A DNA stretch of 34,675 nucleotides from Erysipelotrichaceae bacterium (GTDB lineage Bacteria > Bacillota_I > Bacilli_A > Erysipelotrichales > Erysipelotrichaceae): positions 1-34,675 of the forward strand of contig JAUNCS010000008.1 in the NCBI GenBank assembly GCA_030526485.1, in the 5' to 3' direction. The notes below the pieces were generated by a model. It did not search any database. It saw only the letters and a program-made list of their open reading frames with translations, and had not been told where the DNA came from. Below are positions 1 through 7,116 of the stretch, piece by piece; the stretch's first letter is position 1, and every line of letters begins with the position of its first letter. Both the position numbers and the translations under genes were made by a program.

Positions 1-80
1 GGAAATCGATACCGAATCTATCTATTTTTACTTGACAGATTCATAGCTGGTCTCCTTAAAAATCACTAGAATATTATATT
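1..80 (-). other. Stretch downstream of the transporter with a strong but quickly closed start
   Basis: On the minus strand, 37 nt after the transporter stop, there is an AAGGAG ribosome site (57-52) and an ATG (44-42) at good spacing. The frame closes after eight codons with TAG. This is either a short leader peptide or the start of a next gene broken near its beginning or continuing in another frame beyond the window edge. A 15-nt stretch (23-37) exactly matches part of the palindrome at 1467-1490. No function can be assigned. Confidence 0.3.
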
Positions 81-1415
81 CTATCTCCACTTAAATGTTA
101 GCATGCCATAGATATAGACAAAGACAATAAGGACGGGTACTACATATTTAAATACTGGTTTCATCCATTCCTTAACCTTTAAACCCTTACCACTGTTGGC
201 TTCACAAACAAAGTTGTCATAGCCCCAGCCAATAGAGGTAGTGCAGAATAAACACAACAGTAAACTACCCAGTGGAAGGATATTATTAGAAACAATAAAG
301 TCCCAAAAGTCTAAGAAAGTAGAGCCTTTCGCAAAGGGTTCAAACTTAATAACACTAAAACCCAAAGCAGTGCTTAATCCTAAAGTAAAAGTAATCAATC
401 CACAGATTGCACTGCCCCTAGGACGGGAGAAACCCGTCATCTCTCTGAACATTGCCAGGATGTTTTCGCAAACTCCTAAAACGGTCGACATTGCCGCAAA
501 GATCATAAATAAGAAGAATAGGGAGCCCCATAATCGGCCATAGCTCATATTATTGAAAACGGTAGCCATGGTATCAAACAAAAGGGAAGGGCCACTTCCT
601 ACTTCCAGATTGTAGGTAAAGCAGGCTGGGAAGATAATGATACCGGCTAAGATTGCGACAAAGGTATCTAATAGTAAAACGTTAATAGATTCGCCTAAGA
701 GACTTCTTTCTTTATCGATATAGCTGCCAAAGATGGCCATTGAGCCCATACCGGTTGAAAGGGTGAAGAAGGCCTGATTCATGGCTGCTACCAGTACTTT
801 TCCATCAATCTTTTTAAAATCAGGTTTTAAATAGAAGGATAATCCCTCTTTTGCGCCTGTTAGTGTGATACTTCTAATAGCTAAAACAAACATCAGCCCA
901 AGAAGTATGCACATAATCACTTTAACAACTCTTTCCAGTCCGCCCTGCAGTTTAAAGCACAGAACCAGGAAAGCTGTAAACAGTGTGATAAACAAATATA
1001 GAACATTTACTTTAGGATTGCTTATCATTTTGATAAAGGATAAATCATAGTGATTACCTGTAAGAAATTCAACAAAATAATAGATAAGCCAGCCACAGAC
1101 TACCGCATAAAAGGCCATCAGGGCGATATTGCCAATAAAACAGATAATGCCAAACTTTGACCAGTACTGACCATCTTTCTGCATCTTTTTATACATAGTA
1201 AGGGGACTGCTTTGAGCGGCTCTGCCAAGGGAGAATTCCATGGTTAAAGCGGGAATGCCCAGTATTAATAGGCATAAAATATATACCAGCATAAAGCTGC
1301 CGCCACCGTTTTGGCCACACATCCAGGGAAACTTCCAGACATTGCCACAGCCTATTGCACAACCCGCCGACAGCATAATAAAGCCTAAGCGGCTTGATAA
1401 TCTTTCTCTTTTCAT
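81..1415 (-). CDS. Sodium:neurotransmitter symporter (NSS) family transporter
   Basis: Membrane transporter that by family would use the sodium gradient to import an amino acid; the substrate cannot be read from the sequence. The 444-residue length matches bacterial NSS proteins of the MhsT/TnaT type. The N-terminal signature GNVWKFPW (residues 24-31), followed by a glycine-rich NGGGSF turn, is the unwound first-helix sodium and substrate site of this family. About eleven hydrophobic segments follow. It ends with a TAG at 81-83. It is the only sizeable minus-strand gene and is divergent from rpsP. A TATAAT box on the minus strand at 1444-1439 lies about 23 bp before the ATG. Family assignment is firm. 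Confidence 0.93.
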   Translation of the reverse strand: MKRERLSSRLGFIMLSAGCAIGCGNVWKFPWMCGQNGGGSFMLVYILCLLILGIPALTMEFSLGRAAQSSPLTMYKKMQKDGQYWSKFGIICFIGNIALMAFYAVVCGWLIYYFVEFLTGNHYDLSFIKMISNPKVNVLYLFITLFTAFLVLCFKLQGGLERVVKVIMCILLGLMFVLAIRSITLTGAKEGLSFYLKPDFKKIDGKVLVAAMNQAFFTLSTGMGSMAIFGSYIDKERSLLGESINVLLLDTFVAILAGIIIFPACFTYNLEVGSGPSLLFDTMATVFNNMSYGRLWGSLFFLFMIFAAMSTVLGVCENILAMFREMTGFSRPRGSAICGLITFTLGLSTALGFSVIKFEPFAKGSTFLDFWDFIVSNNILPLGSLLLCLFCTTSIGWGYDNFVCEANSGKGLKVKEWMKPVFKYVVPVLIVFVYIYGMLTFKWR

Positions 1416-1466
1416 TTTCTACCTCATTCGCAAGACTTATTATAGAGAATAAAAATAAAAAAGATA

Positions 1467-1490
1467 GTGTCAAGTAAAAATACTTGACAC
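1467..1490. promoter_or_regulatory. Perfect palindrome between divergent transporter and rpsP genes
   Basis: Arms GTGTCAAGTA (1467-1476) and TACTTGACAC (1481-1490) are perfect reverse complements around an AAAA centre. Each arm contains a TTGACA hexamer, one per strand. The right one (1484-1489) can serve as the rpsP -35 box, with a weak extended -10 TGTGAATAT at 1504-1512 (17-bp spacer). It is not followed directly by a T run in either direction, so an operator or divergent promoter element is more likely than a terminator. The bound protein is unknown. Confidence 0.6.
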
Positions 1491-1538
1491 GCATATGAAA
1501 GTGTGTGAATATAGATAAGGAAATAGGAGGAAATTACT

Positions 1539-1811
1539 ATGGTTAAAATGAGATTAAAGAGAATGGGTGCTAAGAAGTCTCCTTTCTATCGTGTTGTTGT
1601 TTCTGATTCAAGAAGCAGAAGAGACGGCAGAGAAATCGAAGTTGTAGGTAACTACGATCCAAGAAAGAACCCAGCTGTTATTAATATCGATGAAGAAAAG
1701 GCACTTAAGTGGTTAAATGATGGTGCTGCTCCAACTGATACAGTTAGAAACATCTTATCAACAGCAGGCATCATGAAGAAGTTTGCTGACGGCAAAAAGG
1801 CTGCTAAGTAA
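1539..1811 (+). CDS. rpsP: Small ribosomal subunit protein bS16
   Basis: Component of the 30S subunit, needed for its assembly. The 90-residue protein starts [18 protein letters not shown] and has the conserved [12 protein letters not shown] and [10 protein letters not shown] stretches of bS16. The start is fixed by GGAGG at 1526-1530, eight bases before the ATG. It heads the rpsP-khpA unit: its TAA shares an A with the next ATG (TAATG). This position next to khpA, rimM and trmD is the classical Bacillota arrangement. Confidence 0.98.
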   Translation: MVKMRLKRMGAKKSPFYRVVVSDSRSRRDGREIEVVGNYDPRKNPAVINIDEEKALKWLNDGAAPTDTVRNILSTAGIMKKFADGKKAAK

Positions 1812-2059
1812 TGATTAATCTTGAAAAGGTATTACTTAACATCGTAAAACCTATCTGTGAGGATACTGATTCTGTTATGGTTAAACAGATGGAATCACTT
1901 AACGACAATGAAATCCTGCTTTATGTTTATGCTCCAAGCAAGGATATCGCAAGATTAATTGGCAGACAGGGTACAATGGCTAATTCAATCCGCCAGATGT
2001 TACAGGTTGCCAGTAAGATTGAAAACAAGCGCATTTCAATTAAATTTGAAGCACTATAA
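1811..2059 (+). CDS. khpA: KH-domain RNA-binding protein KhpA
   Basis: Small RNA-binding protein which, in streptococci and other Firmicutes, pairs with KhpB (Jag) and influences cell division and elongation. The 82-residue protein is a single KH fold with the GxxG loop visible as GRQG (residues 51-54), preceded by the ARLI strand. It overlaps rpsP by one base (TAATG), so translation is probably coupled. A terminator begins inside its stop codon, so the rpsP-khpA transcript probably ends here, apart from readthrough into rimM. Confidence 0.93.
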   Translation: MINLEKVLLNIVKPICEDTDSVMVKQMESLNDNEILLYVYAPSKDIARLIGRQGTMANSIRQMLQVASKIENKRISIKFEAL

Positions 2060-2084
2060 GAGATGAATTTTCATCTCTTTTTTT
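2058..2084 (+). terminator. Intrinsic terminator after khpA
   Basis: Perfect 9-bp stem AAGAGATGA (2058-2066) and TCATCTCTT (2071-2079) with a 4-nt loop and a run of T to 2084. It overlaps the khpA stop and is followed one base later by the rimM -10 box. Confidence 0.85.
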
Positions 2085-2085
2085 A

Positions 2086-2091
2086 TATAAT
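2086..2091 (+). promoter_or_regulatory. rimM -10 box, probable leaderless start
   Basis: A perfect TATAAT ends 8 nt before the rimM ATG, so a transcript would begin at or within about two bases of the start codon. No Shine-Dalgarno sequence is present. No good -35 hexamer is seen; at that distance lies the khpA terminator stem. Confidence 0.55.
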
Positions 2092-2099
2092 TTTCGTGC

Positions 2100-2594
2100 A
2101 TGGAATACACATTAATCGGAAAAATAATTAATACCCATGGTATCAGGGGTGAACTGAAGCTGGAAAGCTATACAGATTTTGAAAAGGAGCGCTTTAAGAA
2201 GGGTTCTCTTGTTTATATTGGCGAGGAACATATCGAAGTAGTTGTTAAGTCTTATCGTCCTTACAAGGGCTTTATTTTAGTTGTCTTTGAAGGATTGGAA
2301 GACATCAACAAGGTTGAAAGATATAAGGAAGAAAATGTCTATAAGAATAATGAGGATATTAAGCCTTTAAAGAAAGGTGAATACTACTTTAAGGACTTAA
2401 GAGATCTTGATGTCTATGTAGAAGATATTAAGGTAGGAAAAGTACTGGATGTTGAAGAAGGGATTAACTATAACTTCTTAAGAATCAAAACTGAAAAGGA
2501 AGAAAAGCTGGTTCCTTATTTAAGGGCCTTTGTCTTAAATGTTGATCTGGACAATAAGCGTATCGATATCGTTAAGATGGAGGGCTTACTATGA
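2100..2594 (+). CDS. rimM: Ribosome maturation factor RimM
   Basis: Assists maturation of the head of the 30S subunit and binds ribosomal protein S19. The 164-residue protein has the N-terminal RimM barrel (IGKIINTHGIRGELKLES, residues 5-22) and a C-terminal PRC-barrel (YYFKDLRDLDVYV to the end), the usual two-domain form and length. It overlaps trmD by four bases (ATGA), so the pair is translationally coupled. There is no ribosome binding site before the ATG, and a -10 box sits immediately upstream, which suggests a leaderless mRNA. Confidence 0.96.
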   Translation: MEYTLIGKIINTHGIRGELKLESYTDFEKERFKKGSLVYIGEEHIEVVVKSYRPYKGFILVVFEGLEDINKVERYKEENVYKNNEDIKPLKKGEYYFKDLRDLDVYVEDIKVGKVLDVEEGINYNFLRIKTEKEEKLVPYLRAFVLNVDLDNKRIDIVKMEGLL

Positions 2595-3313
2595 AAATAA
2601 AAGTGCTTACCTTATTTAAGGAACAGTTTGATGGTTTCTTAAATACTTCAATTATTAAAAGAATTATTGAAAAAGGTTTAGTGGAAGTAGAACTGGTTGA
2701 CATCAGGGATTATTCAATTGATAAACATCGCCATGTCGATGACACGCCTTATGGTGGTGGAGCAGGTATGCTGATGCGAGTGGATGTCGTGGCTGAAGCT
2801 ATTAAAGATAACAGAAGTGATAATACCCATGTCTTATTAACTTCACCTAAGGCTAAGCCCTTTAAGGAAGAAGATGCTTATCGTCTATTACAATATGATG
2901 AGCTGATGTTTGTCTGTGGTCACTATGAAGGTGTAGACCACAGAGTCAGTGACTATGTCGATGAAAATATCTCTATTGGTGACTTTGTCTTAACTGGTGG
3001 TGAGTTGGCTACAATGGTAGTTATGGATGCGGTAATGCGTCTTATCAATGATGGCATTTCCAGTGACAGCTTAAAAGAAGAATCTTATACCAATGGCTTG
3101 CTGGAATATCCCCAATACACTAGACCCCTAGTCTATGATGGCAAGGAAGTGCCATTTGTTTTAACAAATGGTGATCATGAAAAGATCAGAAAGTTTAATC
3201 TTAAGAACTCTTTAAGAGAAACTTACTTATATCGCAAAGATTTGTTAGAAAAGAGAGAACTCAATAAAGAAGAGAGACAGATGATGGAGGAAATTATTGA
3301 TGAGCTTGGATAA
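2591..3313 (+). CDS. trmD: tRNA (guanine-N1)-methyltransferase TrmD
   Basis: Methylates G37 next to the anticodon in tRNAs reading CNN codons, using S-adenosylmethionine, and prevents +1 frameshifting. The 240-residue protein carries the SPOUT trefoil-knot motifs: VDDTPYGGGAGM, LLTSPKAKPF, CGHYEGVDHRV and SIGDFVLTGGELA. The start overlaps rimM by four bases. The 3' end overlaps the HAD phosphatase gene by 14 bases. Length and motifs are fully typical. Confidence 0.98.
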   Translation: MKIKVLTLFKEQFDGFLNTSIIKRIIEKGLVEVELVDIRDYSIDKHRHVDDTPYGGGAGMLMRVDVVAEAIKDNRSDNTHVLLTSPKAKPFKEEDAYRLLQYDELMFVCGHYEGVDHRVSDYVDENISIGDFVLTGGELATMVVMDAVMRLINDGISSDSLKEESYTNGLLEYPQYTRPLVYDGKEVPFVLTNGDHEKIRKFNLKNSLRETYLYRKDLLEKRELNKEERQMMEEIIDELG

Positions 3314-4121
3314 TATTAAAGTATTTATGTTTGATATTGATGGTACTATTATCAACCGTAAAGCTGAAATGACAGAAAATACCAAGAAAGCTTTAACTTA
3401 TTTAAAAGATAAGGGCTATACTCTGATAATTAATTCAGGACGTCCTACTTTTTCAAGTATGAAAGTCTTGGAAAAGAATGGAGTAGCTGACTTATTTGAA
3501 TACTATTATGGCTGTAATGGTATTGAACTGGTAAATAGAAAAACCGGTGAAAAGGAATTTGTCACAAGTCTCTCACCAGAAACTATCAGGGATTTTGACA
3601 AGATTTTCCATGAAGACTACCTGTCTTTATGTTTCTATCGCAATGGTGATACTTTGATGATGAATCACTTTATTCCTAATAAGGAACAGATTGATGAGTG
3701 GACAAAGCTTAGATTCGTAAAACCTCAAGAACTGGATTTCCAGACGGTAACTGAGCCAGAACCTAAGATGATTCTTTTATTTGAAAAAGATAAAAAAGAA
3801 GAAGTTACCAAGAAATTCAGAGCCATTGAAGATGAAAGAGTTGATATGTTCTTCTCAGGTGTTGACGTTATTGAAGTAATGCCAAAAGGTGCCAATAAAG
3901 GTTTGGCGGTAGATGCCTTTGCCAAGAAGATGGGAATAGATCCAAAAGACATCATGTGCTTTGGTGATGCGGAAAATGATACTCCAGCATTAGCTAAGGG
4001 TACAGGCGTTTATTTAGGCAGCAGAGAAGATGCTGATAAGTTTAATGTAGCTTATAATACCGTCTCAGTTGATGAAGATGGTGTCTATAAGTTCTTAAAT
4101 GAAAATGGACTATTGAAATAA
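3300..4121 (+). CDS. HAD-superfamily hydrolase, Cof type (IIB)
   Basis: Cytoplasmic phosphatase of the Cof/YbjI/YidA class, which act on sugar phosphates, flavin phosphates or other small phosphoesters; the substrate is not predictable. Motif I is DIDGTI near the N-terminus, motif II is the INSGRP strand, motif III a lysine in MPKGANKG, and motif IV GDAENDTPAL. The cap between motifs II and III is of the IIB kind. ATG 3300 is preferred over an in-frame TTG three bases earlier, because GGAGG at 3286-3290 stands nine bases before it. It overlaps the end of trmD. About 273 residues, the usual size. Confidence 0.9.
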   Translation: MSLDNIKVFMFDIDGTIINRKAEMTENTKKALTYLKDKGYTLIINSGRPTFSSMKVLEKNGVADLFEYYYGCNGIELVNRKTGEKEFVTSLSPETIRDFDKIFHEDYLSLCFYRNGDTLMMNHFIPNKEQIDEWTKLRFVKPQELDFQTVTEPEPKMILLFEKDKKEEVTKKFRAIEDERVDMFFSGVDVIEVMPKGANKGLAVDAFAKKMGIDPKDIMCFGDAENDTPALAKGTGVYLGSREDADKFNVAYNTVSVDEDGVYKFLNENGLLK

Positions 4122-4141
4122 TTGTTTAATTATGGTTTAAT
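4113..4141 (+). promoter_or_regulatory. rplS promoter
   Basis: TTGAAA (4113-4118), 17-bp spacer, TTTAAT (4136-4141), with TGG directly before the -10 giving an extended -10. The -35 overlaps the end of the upstream phosphatase gene. Predicted start near 4148. Confidence 0.65.
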
Positions 4142-4147
4142 AATTAA

Positions 4148-4221
4148 GCGTTTCGCATTATTGTTCCGCTTTTCGTTATGATTATGAGCAGTAATTATAT
4201 ACATGATAAAGGAGAGATAAA
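4148..4221 (+). ncRNA. Candidate L19 leader (5' untranslated region of rplS)
   Basis: About 74 nt lie between the predicted transcription start and the rplS ATG, long for this compact genome. An imperfect stem can pair ATTATTG (4157-4163) with CAGTAAT (4189-4195) through one G-U pair. Bacillota rplS genes are known to carry an L19 autoregulatory leader. I infer this from position and pairing only and cannot confirm a covariance match. Confidence 0.35.
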
Positions 4222-4569
4222 ATGAATTTAAACTTAGTTAATGAAGTTACTTCAAATCAACTAAAGAATGATCTTCCTGCATTACGTCCTGGTATGACTG
4301 TTAGAGTTGACGTAAAGATCAAGGAAGGCGACAAATCTCGTATCCAGGCTTTTGAAGGCGTTGTAATCAGAATCAAGGGCACTGGTATTGGCCAAACTTT
4401 CACTGTAAGAAAGATTTCTAGTGGTGTAGGTGTTGAAAGAACATTCCCTGTTCATTCTCCACTTGTAGACAAGATCACAGTTCTAAGAGTAGGTAAGGTT
4501 AGAAGAGCTAAGCTATACTACTTAAGAGAAAGATCTGGTAAGTCAGCTAGAATCAAAGAAGTTCGCTAA
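4222..4569 (+). CDS. rplS: Large ribosomal subunit protein bL19
   Basis: Component of the 50S subunit at the interface with the 30S subunit. The 115-residue protein shows the conserved [27 protein letters not shown] and [17 protein letters not shown] stretches, and its C-terminus [17 protein letters not shown] is typical. GGAGAG at 4211-4216 sets the start. It has its own promoter and a terminator at 4574-4597, so it is probably a single-gene transcript. Confidence 0.98.
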   Translation: MNLNLVNEVTSNQLKNDLPALRPGMTVRVDVKIKEGDKSRIQAFEGVVIRIKGTGIGQTFTVRKISSGVGVERTFPVHSPLVDKITVLRVGKVRRAKLYYLRERSGKSARIKEVR

Positions 4570-4573
4570 TCTT

Positions 4574-4597
4574 AAAAGTCGCTTAGGCGACTTTTTT
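4574..4597 (+). terminator. Intrinsic terminator after rplS
   Basis: Perfect stem AAAAGTCGC (4574-4582) and GCGACTTTT (4587-4595), loop TTAG, T run to 4597. Confidence 0.9.
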
Positions 4598-4609
4598 GAT
4601 GGATTTTAA

Positions 4610-4615
4610 TACAAT
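4610..4615 (+). promoter_or_regulatory. lepB -10 box, probable leaderless start
   Basis: TACAAT ends six bases before the lepB ATG (4622). The AGGAAT between them is too close to the ATG to act as a ribosome site. No convincing -35 is seen. Confidence 0.5.
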
Positions 4616-4621
4616 AGGAAT

Positions 4622-5125
4622 ATGAAAAGATTGTTTAAGCTTTTAAGAGATTTATTGGAAGTGATAATTGCAGCAGTAGTGATTACTTTTATCCTATTTA
4701 ACTTCGTACTTTTCAGTGCTGATGTTGTAGGATCATCAATGTATGACACCCTGGAACATGGCGATAGAGGCTTTAGTTTTATCATTACCAGAAATATCAA
4801 GATCAAGCGTTTTGATATCTGTGTAATTGATTCCGATAAATGTCATAATCTGATAATTAAAAGAGTTATTGGTTTACCAAACGATAAACTGGTTTATGCC
4901 AATAACAAGTTATATATAAATGGTGAAGAACTAAGAGAAGAATACTTAAATGGAGCCATTACGGAGGATTTTGAAATCCAGTTAAAGGATGATGAATACT
5001 TTGTAATGGGTGATAATCGCCAGGTATCTAATGATTCAAGATACTATGGTACTTTCAAAAAAGATGAGATTGTCGCCACCAACTTCTTTGTATTCTATCC
5101 TTTTAATAGAATAGGTTTTAAATAA
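4622..5125 (+). CDS. lepB: Signal peptidase I
   Basis: Membrane serine protease that removes signal peptides from exported proteins. The 167-residue protein has one N-terminal membrane helix (about residues 12-31). The catalytic serine is S39 in GSSMYDTL, the general-base lysine K80 in IIKRVIGLP, and box E is MGDNRQVSNDSRYYG (129-143). Single-helix, short forms are typical of Bacillota. It lies between rplS and rbgA, as in related genomes, and rbgA starts two bases after its stop. The start has no ribosome site. Confidence 0.96.
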   Translation: MKRLFKLLRDLLEVIIAAVVITFILFNFVLFSADVVGSSMYDTLEHGDRGFSFIITRNIKIKRFDICVIDSDKCHNLIIKRVIGLPNDKLVYANNKLYINGEELREEYLNGAITEDFEIQLKDDEYFVMGDNRQVSNDSRYYGTFKKDEIVATNFFVFYPFNRIGFK

Positions 5126-5126
5126 T

Positions 5127-5975
5127 ATGAGTGAAGTAAAGACAAATATTAACTGGTATCCCGGTCATATGGCTAAGGCCAGAAGACAGATGGAAGAACA
5201 GTTAAAAATGGTAGATATCGTCATTGAACTGCGTGATGCCCGTATGCCTTTAGCCAGCGCCAATCCAATGCTGGAGGAATTGACTAAAAACAAGGCGCGT
5301 TTAATCATTTTAAACAAGTCAGACAAGGCTGATTCAAAGGAAAATCAGCTATGGGTAAAGCACTTTGAAAGAGCTATTTTGACTGACAGTGCTAATGAAA
5401 ATATCACAAACAAGGTTGTAAATGAGGTTAAGGATATCTTAAAGGCCAAACTGGAAAAGGCTAAGGCCAGAGGTATCAGAAACAAGTCACTAAGAGCCAT
5501 GGTTGTTGGTATCCCAAATGTTGGCAAGTCTACTTTTATTAATAATGTCGTTAAAAAGAAGATGGCTAAAACCGAAAACAGACCTGGTGTTACCAAGAGT
5601 CTGCAGTGGATCAGGATCAATGATGACCTGGAATTACTAGATACACCAGGTGTTTTATGGCCTAAGCTGGATGATCAGAATAAGGCGATTATCATGGCCT
5701 TGCTTGGCAGTATTAACGATATTATCCTGGATCAGGAAGAGCTGGTTTTATATGGTCTTGAATACATCAAAAAGGAATATCCTGGTCTATTAAATAAACG
5801 CTATGATGTTGATGAGACAAGTTCTGATTTAATTGAAGCGATTGGCTTAAGTAAGAAGTGGTTAAAGTCAGAAGGTGAAGTCGATAGAGAAAGAGCTATC
5901 AAGATGATTTTAACGGATATTCGTTCAGATAAAATTGGAAGGATTACCTTTGAGAAACATGAGTCTGTTGAATGA
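5127..5975 (+). CDS. rbgA: Ribosome biogenesis GTPase RbgA (YlqF)
   Basis: Circularly permuted GTPase needed for late assembly of the 50S subunit. The permuted order is visible: G4 NKSD (63-66) comes before G1 GIPNVGKS (128-135) and G3 DTPG (172-175). The N-terminal NWYPGHMAKARRQM is the family hallmark. The C-terminal domain is RNA binding by family. It starts one base after the lepB stop, without a clear ribosome site, so coupling is likely. Its end overlaps rnhB. Length 282, usual for RbgA. Confidence 0.97.
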   Translation: MSEVKTNINWYPGHMAKARRQMEEQLKMVDIVIELRDARMPLASANPMLEELTKNKARLIILNKSDKADSKENQLWVKHFERAILTDSANENITNKVVNEVKDILKAKLEKAKARGIRNKSLRAMVVGIPNVGKSTFINNVVKKKMAKTENRPGVTKSLQWIRINDDLELLDTPGVLWPKLDDQNKAIIMALLGSINDIILDQEELVLYGLEYIKKEYPGLLNKRYDVDETSSDLIEAIGLSKKWLKSEGEVDRERAIKMILTDIRSDKIGRITFEKHESVE

Positions 5976-6582
5976 GTTTGAAAATAAACTGTGGCCAGAA
6001 GATAAACTGGTTATGGGCATTGATGAAGCGGGCAGAGGACCACTTTGTGGACCACTGGTTGTCGCTTCATGTATCTTTCCAGTAGGTTATGATAATGAAC
6101 TTATCAATGACTCCAAGAAATTAAGCGAAAAGAAAAGAGAAAAGCTATACGATATCATTGTCAATGACGCCTTGTTCTTTTCTATTAAAGTAGTAACACC
6201 CAAGGAAATTGATGAATACAACATCTATGGCGCTACTCAAAGAGCGATGAGAGAACTCTCTTATGAATATGATGTGGAAACAGTTTTAACTGATGCCATG
6301 CCGATTGAAGATAATCCAAAAGTAGTGCCGATGATTAAGGGTGATGCCAAGTCAATTTCAATTGCTGGAGCTTCAATTCTGGCTAAGGTGACAAGAGATA
6401 GGCTGATGTATGAACTTGATGCCTTATATCCGGAATATGAATATAAGAAACATAAGGGTTATCCTACTAAAAGACATCTGGAATTAATGGAAGAATATGG
6501 GGTTTTCGATATTTATCGTTTCTCATTTCGACCATGTCAGGATAAGAAAATAAGAGAAGATATAAAGTTTTACGAAAAGTAA
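5959..6582 (+). CDS. rnhB: Ribonuclease HII
   Basis: Removes ribonucleotides from DNA by cutting the RNA strand of RNA-DNA hybrids. Catalytic acids are visible in GIDEAGRGPLCGPL (D22, E23), with further acids in LTDAMP and in the KGYPTKRHLELM region; GASILAKVTRD is conserved. ATG 5959 gives about 207 residues. An in-frame TTG at 5950 stands closer to a purine-rich GGAAGGA (5938-5944) and is a real alternative start. The gene overlaps rbgA by 17 bases, as often in Bacillota. Confidence 0.95.
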   Translation: MSLLNEFENKLWPEDKLVMGIDEAGRGPLCGPLVVASCIFPVGYDNELINDSKKLSEKKREKLYDIIVNDALFFSIKVVTPKEIDEYNIYGATQRAMRELSYEYDVETVLTDAMPIEDNPKVVPMIKGDAKSISIAGASILAKVTRDRLMYELDALYPEYEYKKHKGYPTKRHLELMEEYGVFDIYRFSFRPCQDKKIREDIKFYEK

Positions 6583-6591
6583 AACTTTTTT
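6565..6591 (+). terminator. Intrinsic terminator after rnhB
   Basis: Stem AAGTTTTAC (6565-6573) and GTAAAACTT (6579-6587), loop GAAAA, T run. It overlaps the rnhB stop and closes the housekeeping block. Confidence 0.85.
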
Positions 6592-6596
6592 ATTAT

Positions 6597-6625
6597 TTGG
6601 CTAAAAGAGAAAAATAGGATAGAAT
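6597..6625 (+). promoter_or_regulatory. Promoter of the lipoprotein gene
   Basis: TTGGCT (6597-6602), 17-bp spacer, TAGAAT (6620-6625), followed by a GAGAGG ribosome site before the ATG at 6654. Confidence 0.5.
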
Positions 6626-6653
6626 GGAATCTCGAAAGAGAGGTATGTAAAAA

Positions 6654-7115
6654 ATGAAAAAACTATTAGTAGTATTATTAACTGCTTTACTATTATGTGG
6701 CTGTTCAGGTAAGAAGGAAGACAACAATACTGTTGAAGCTAACACTGTTGGTACAAAACAGTTAGCTGTTTTCGCTGCTAGCTCTGAAACAGACTTAAAC
6801 AAGTTAGCTGAAGAACTTATCAAAGCTAATTCAATCAAGGACTTAACATTAGTATCTATGGAAGTTGAACCAGGCTGGTTAAATGGTTTCACTGATGATG
6901 TAACTAACTTCACTAAGGGTGTTGTAGTTTCTCCAATGATCGGTACTATTCCTTACGTTTCATATGTATTTGAAACAGAAGATACTGCGGCTTTAATCGC
7001 TGAACTAGAAGAAAAGTCAGACTTAAGATGGAATATCTGTACTGAAGCTGATGAAAAGGTTAGCGGCGAAAGAGGCAACCTTGTATTCTTCATCATGTGC
7101 TCAAACGATCAGTAA
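6654..7115 (+). CDS. Small predicted lipoprotein of unknown function
   Basis: 153 residues with a lipoprotein signal: short KK, a hydrophobic core, and the lipobox LCGC, with the modified cysteine expected at C17. The mature part is about 135 residues, acidic and soluble, with no cysteine-rich or repeat structure and no family that I recognise. Predicted location is the outer face of the cell membrane. A promoter and a ribosome site are present. Codon use resembles that of well-expressed genes (many GCT, AAC, ATC), suggesting good expression. The next gene starts two bases after its stop, so the two are likely one operon. Confidence 0.8.
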   Translation: MKKLLVVLLTALLLCGCSGKKEDNNTVEANTVGTKQLAVFAASSETDLNKLAEELIKANSIKDLTLVSMEVEPGWLNGFTDDVTNFTKGVVVSPMIGTIPYVSYVFETEDTAALIAELEEKSDLRWNICTEADEKVSGERGNLVFFIMCSNDQ

Positions 7116-7116
7116 G

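Noticed and set aside
1467-1490. Palindrome as an intrinsic terminator
   Set aside because: The stem is AT-rich, no T run follows directly on either strand, and no gene ends towards it from either side.
1467-1490. GlnR/TnrA or CcpA site
   Set aside because: The spacing between TGTCA and TGACA is 12 bases, not that of the GlnR/TnrA consensus, and the centre does not match a cre site.
7051-7116. Earlier start for the acyltransferase-like gene
   Set aside because: It would overlap the lipoprotein gene by 65 bases. ATG 7117 directly after its stop gives a normal membrane-protein start.
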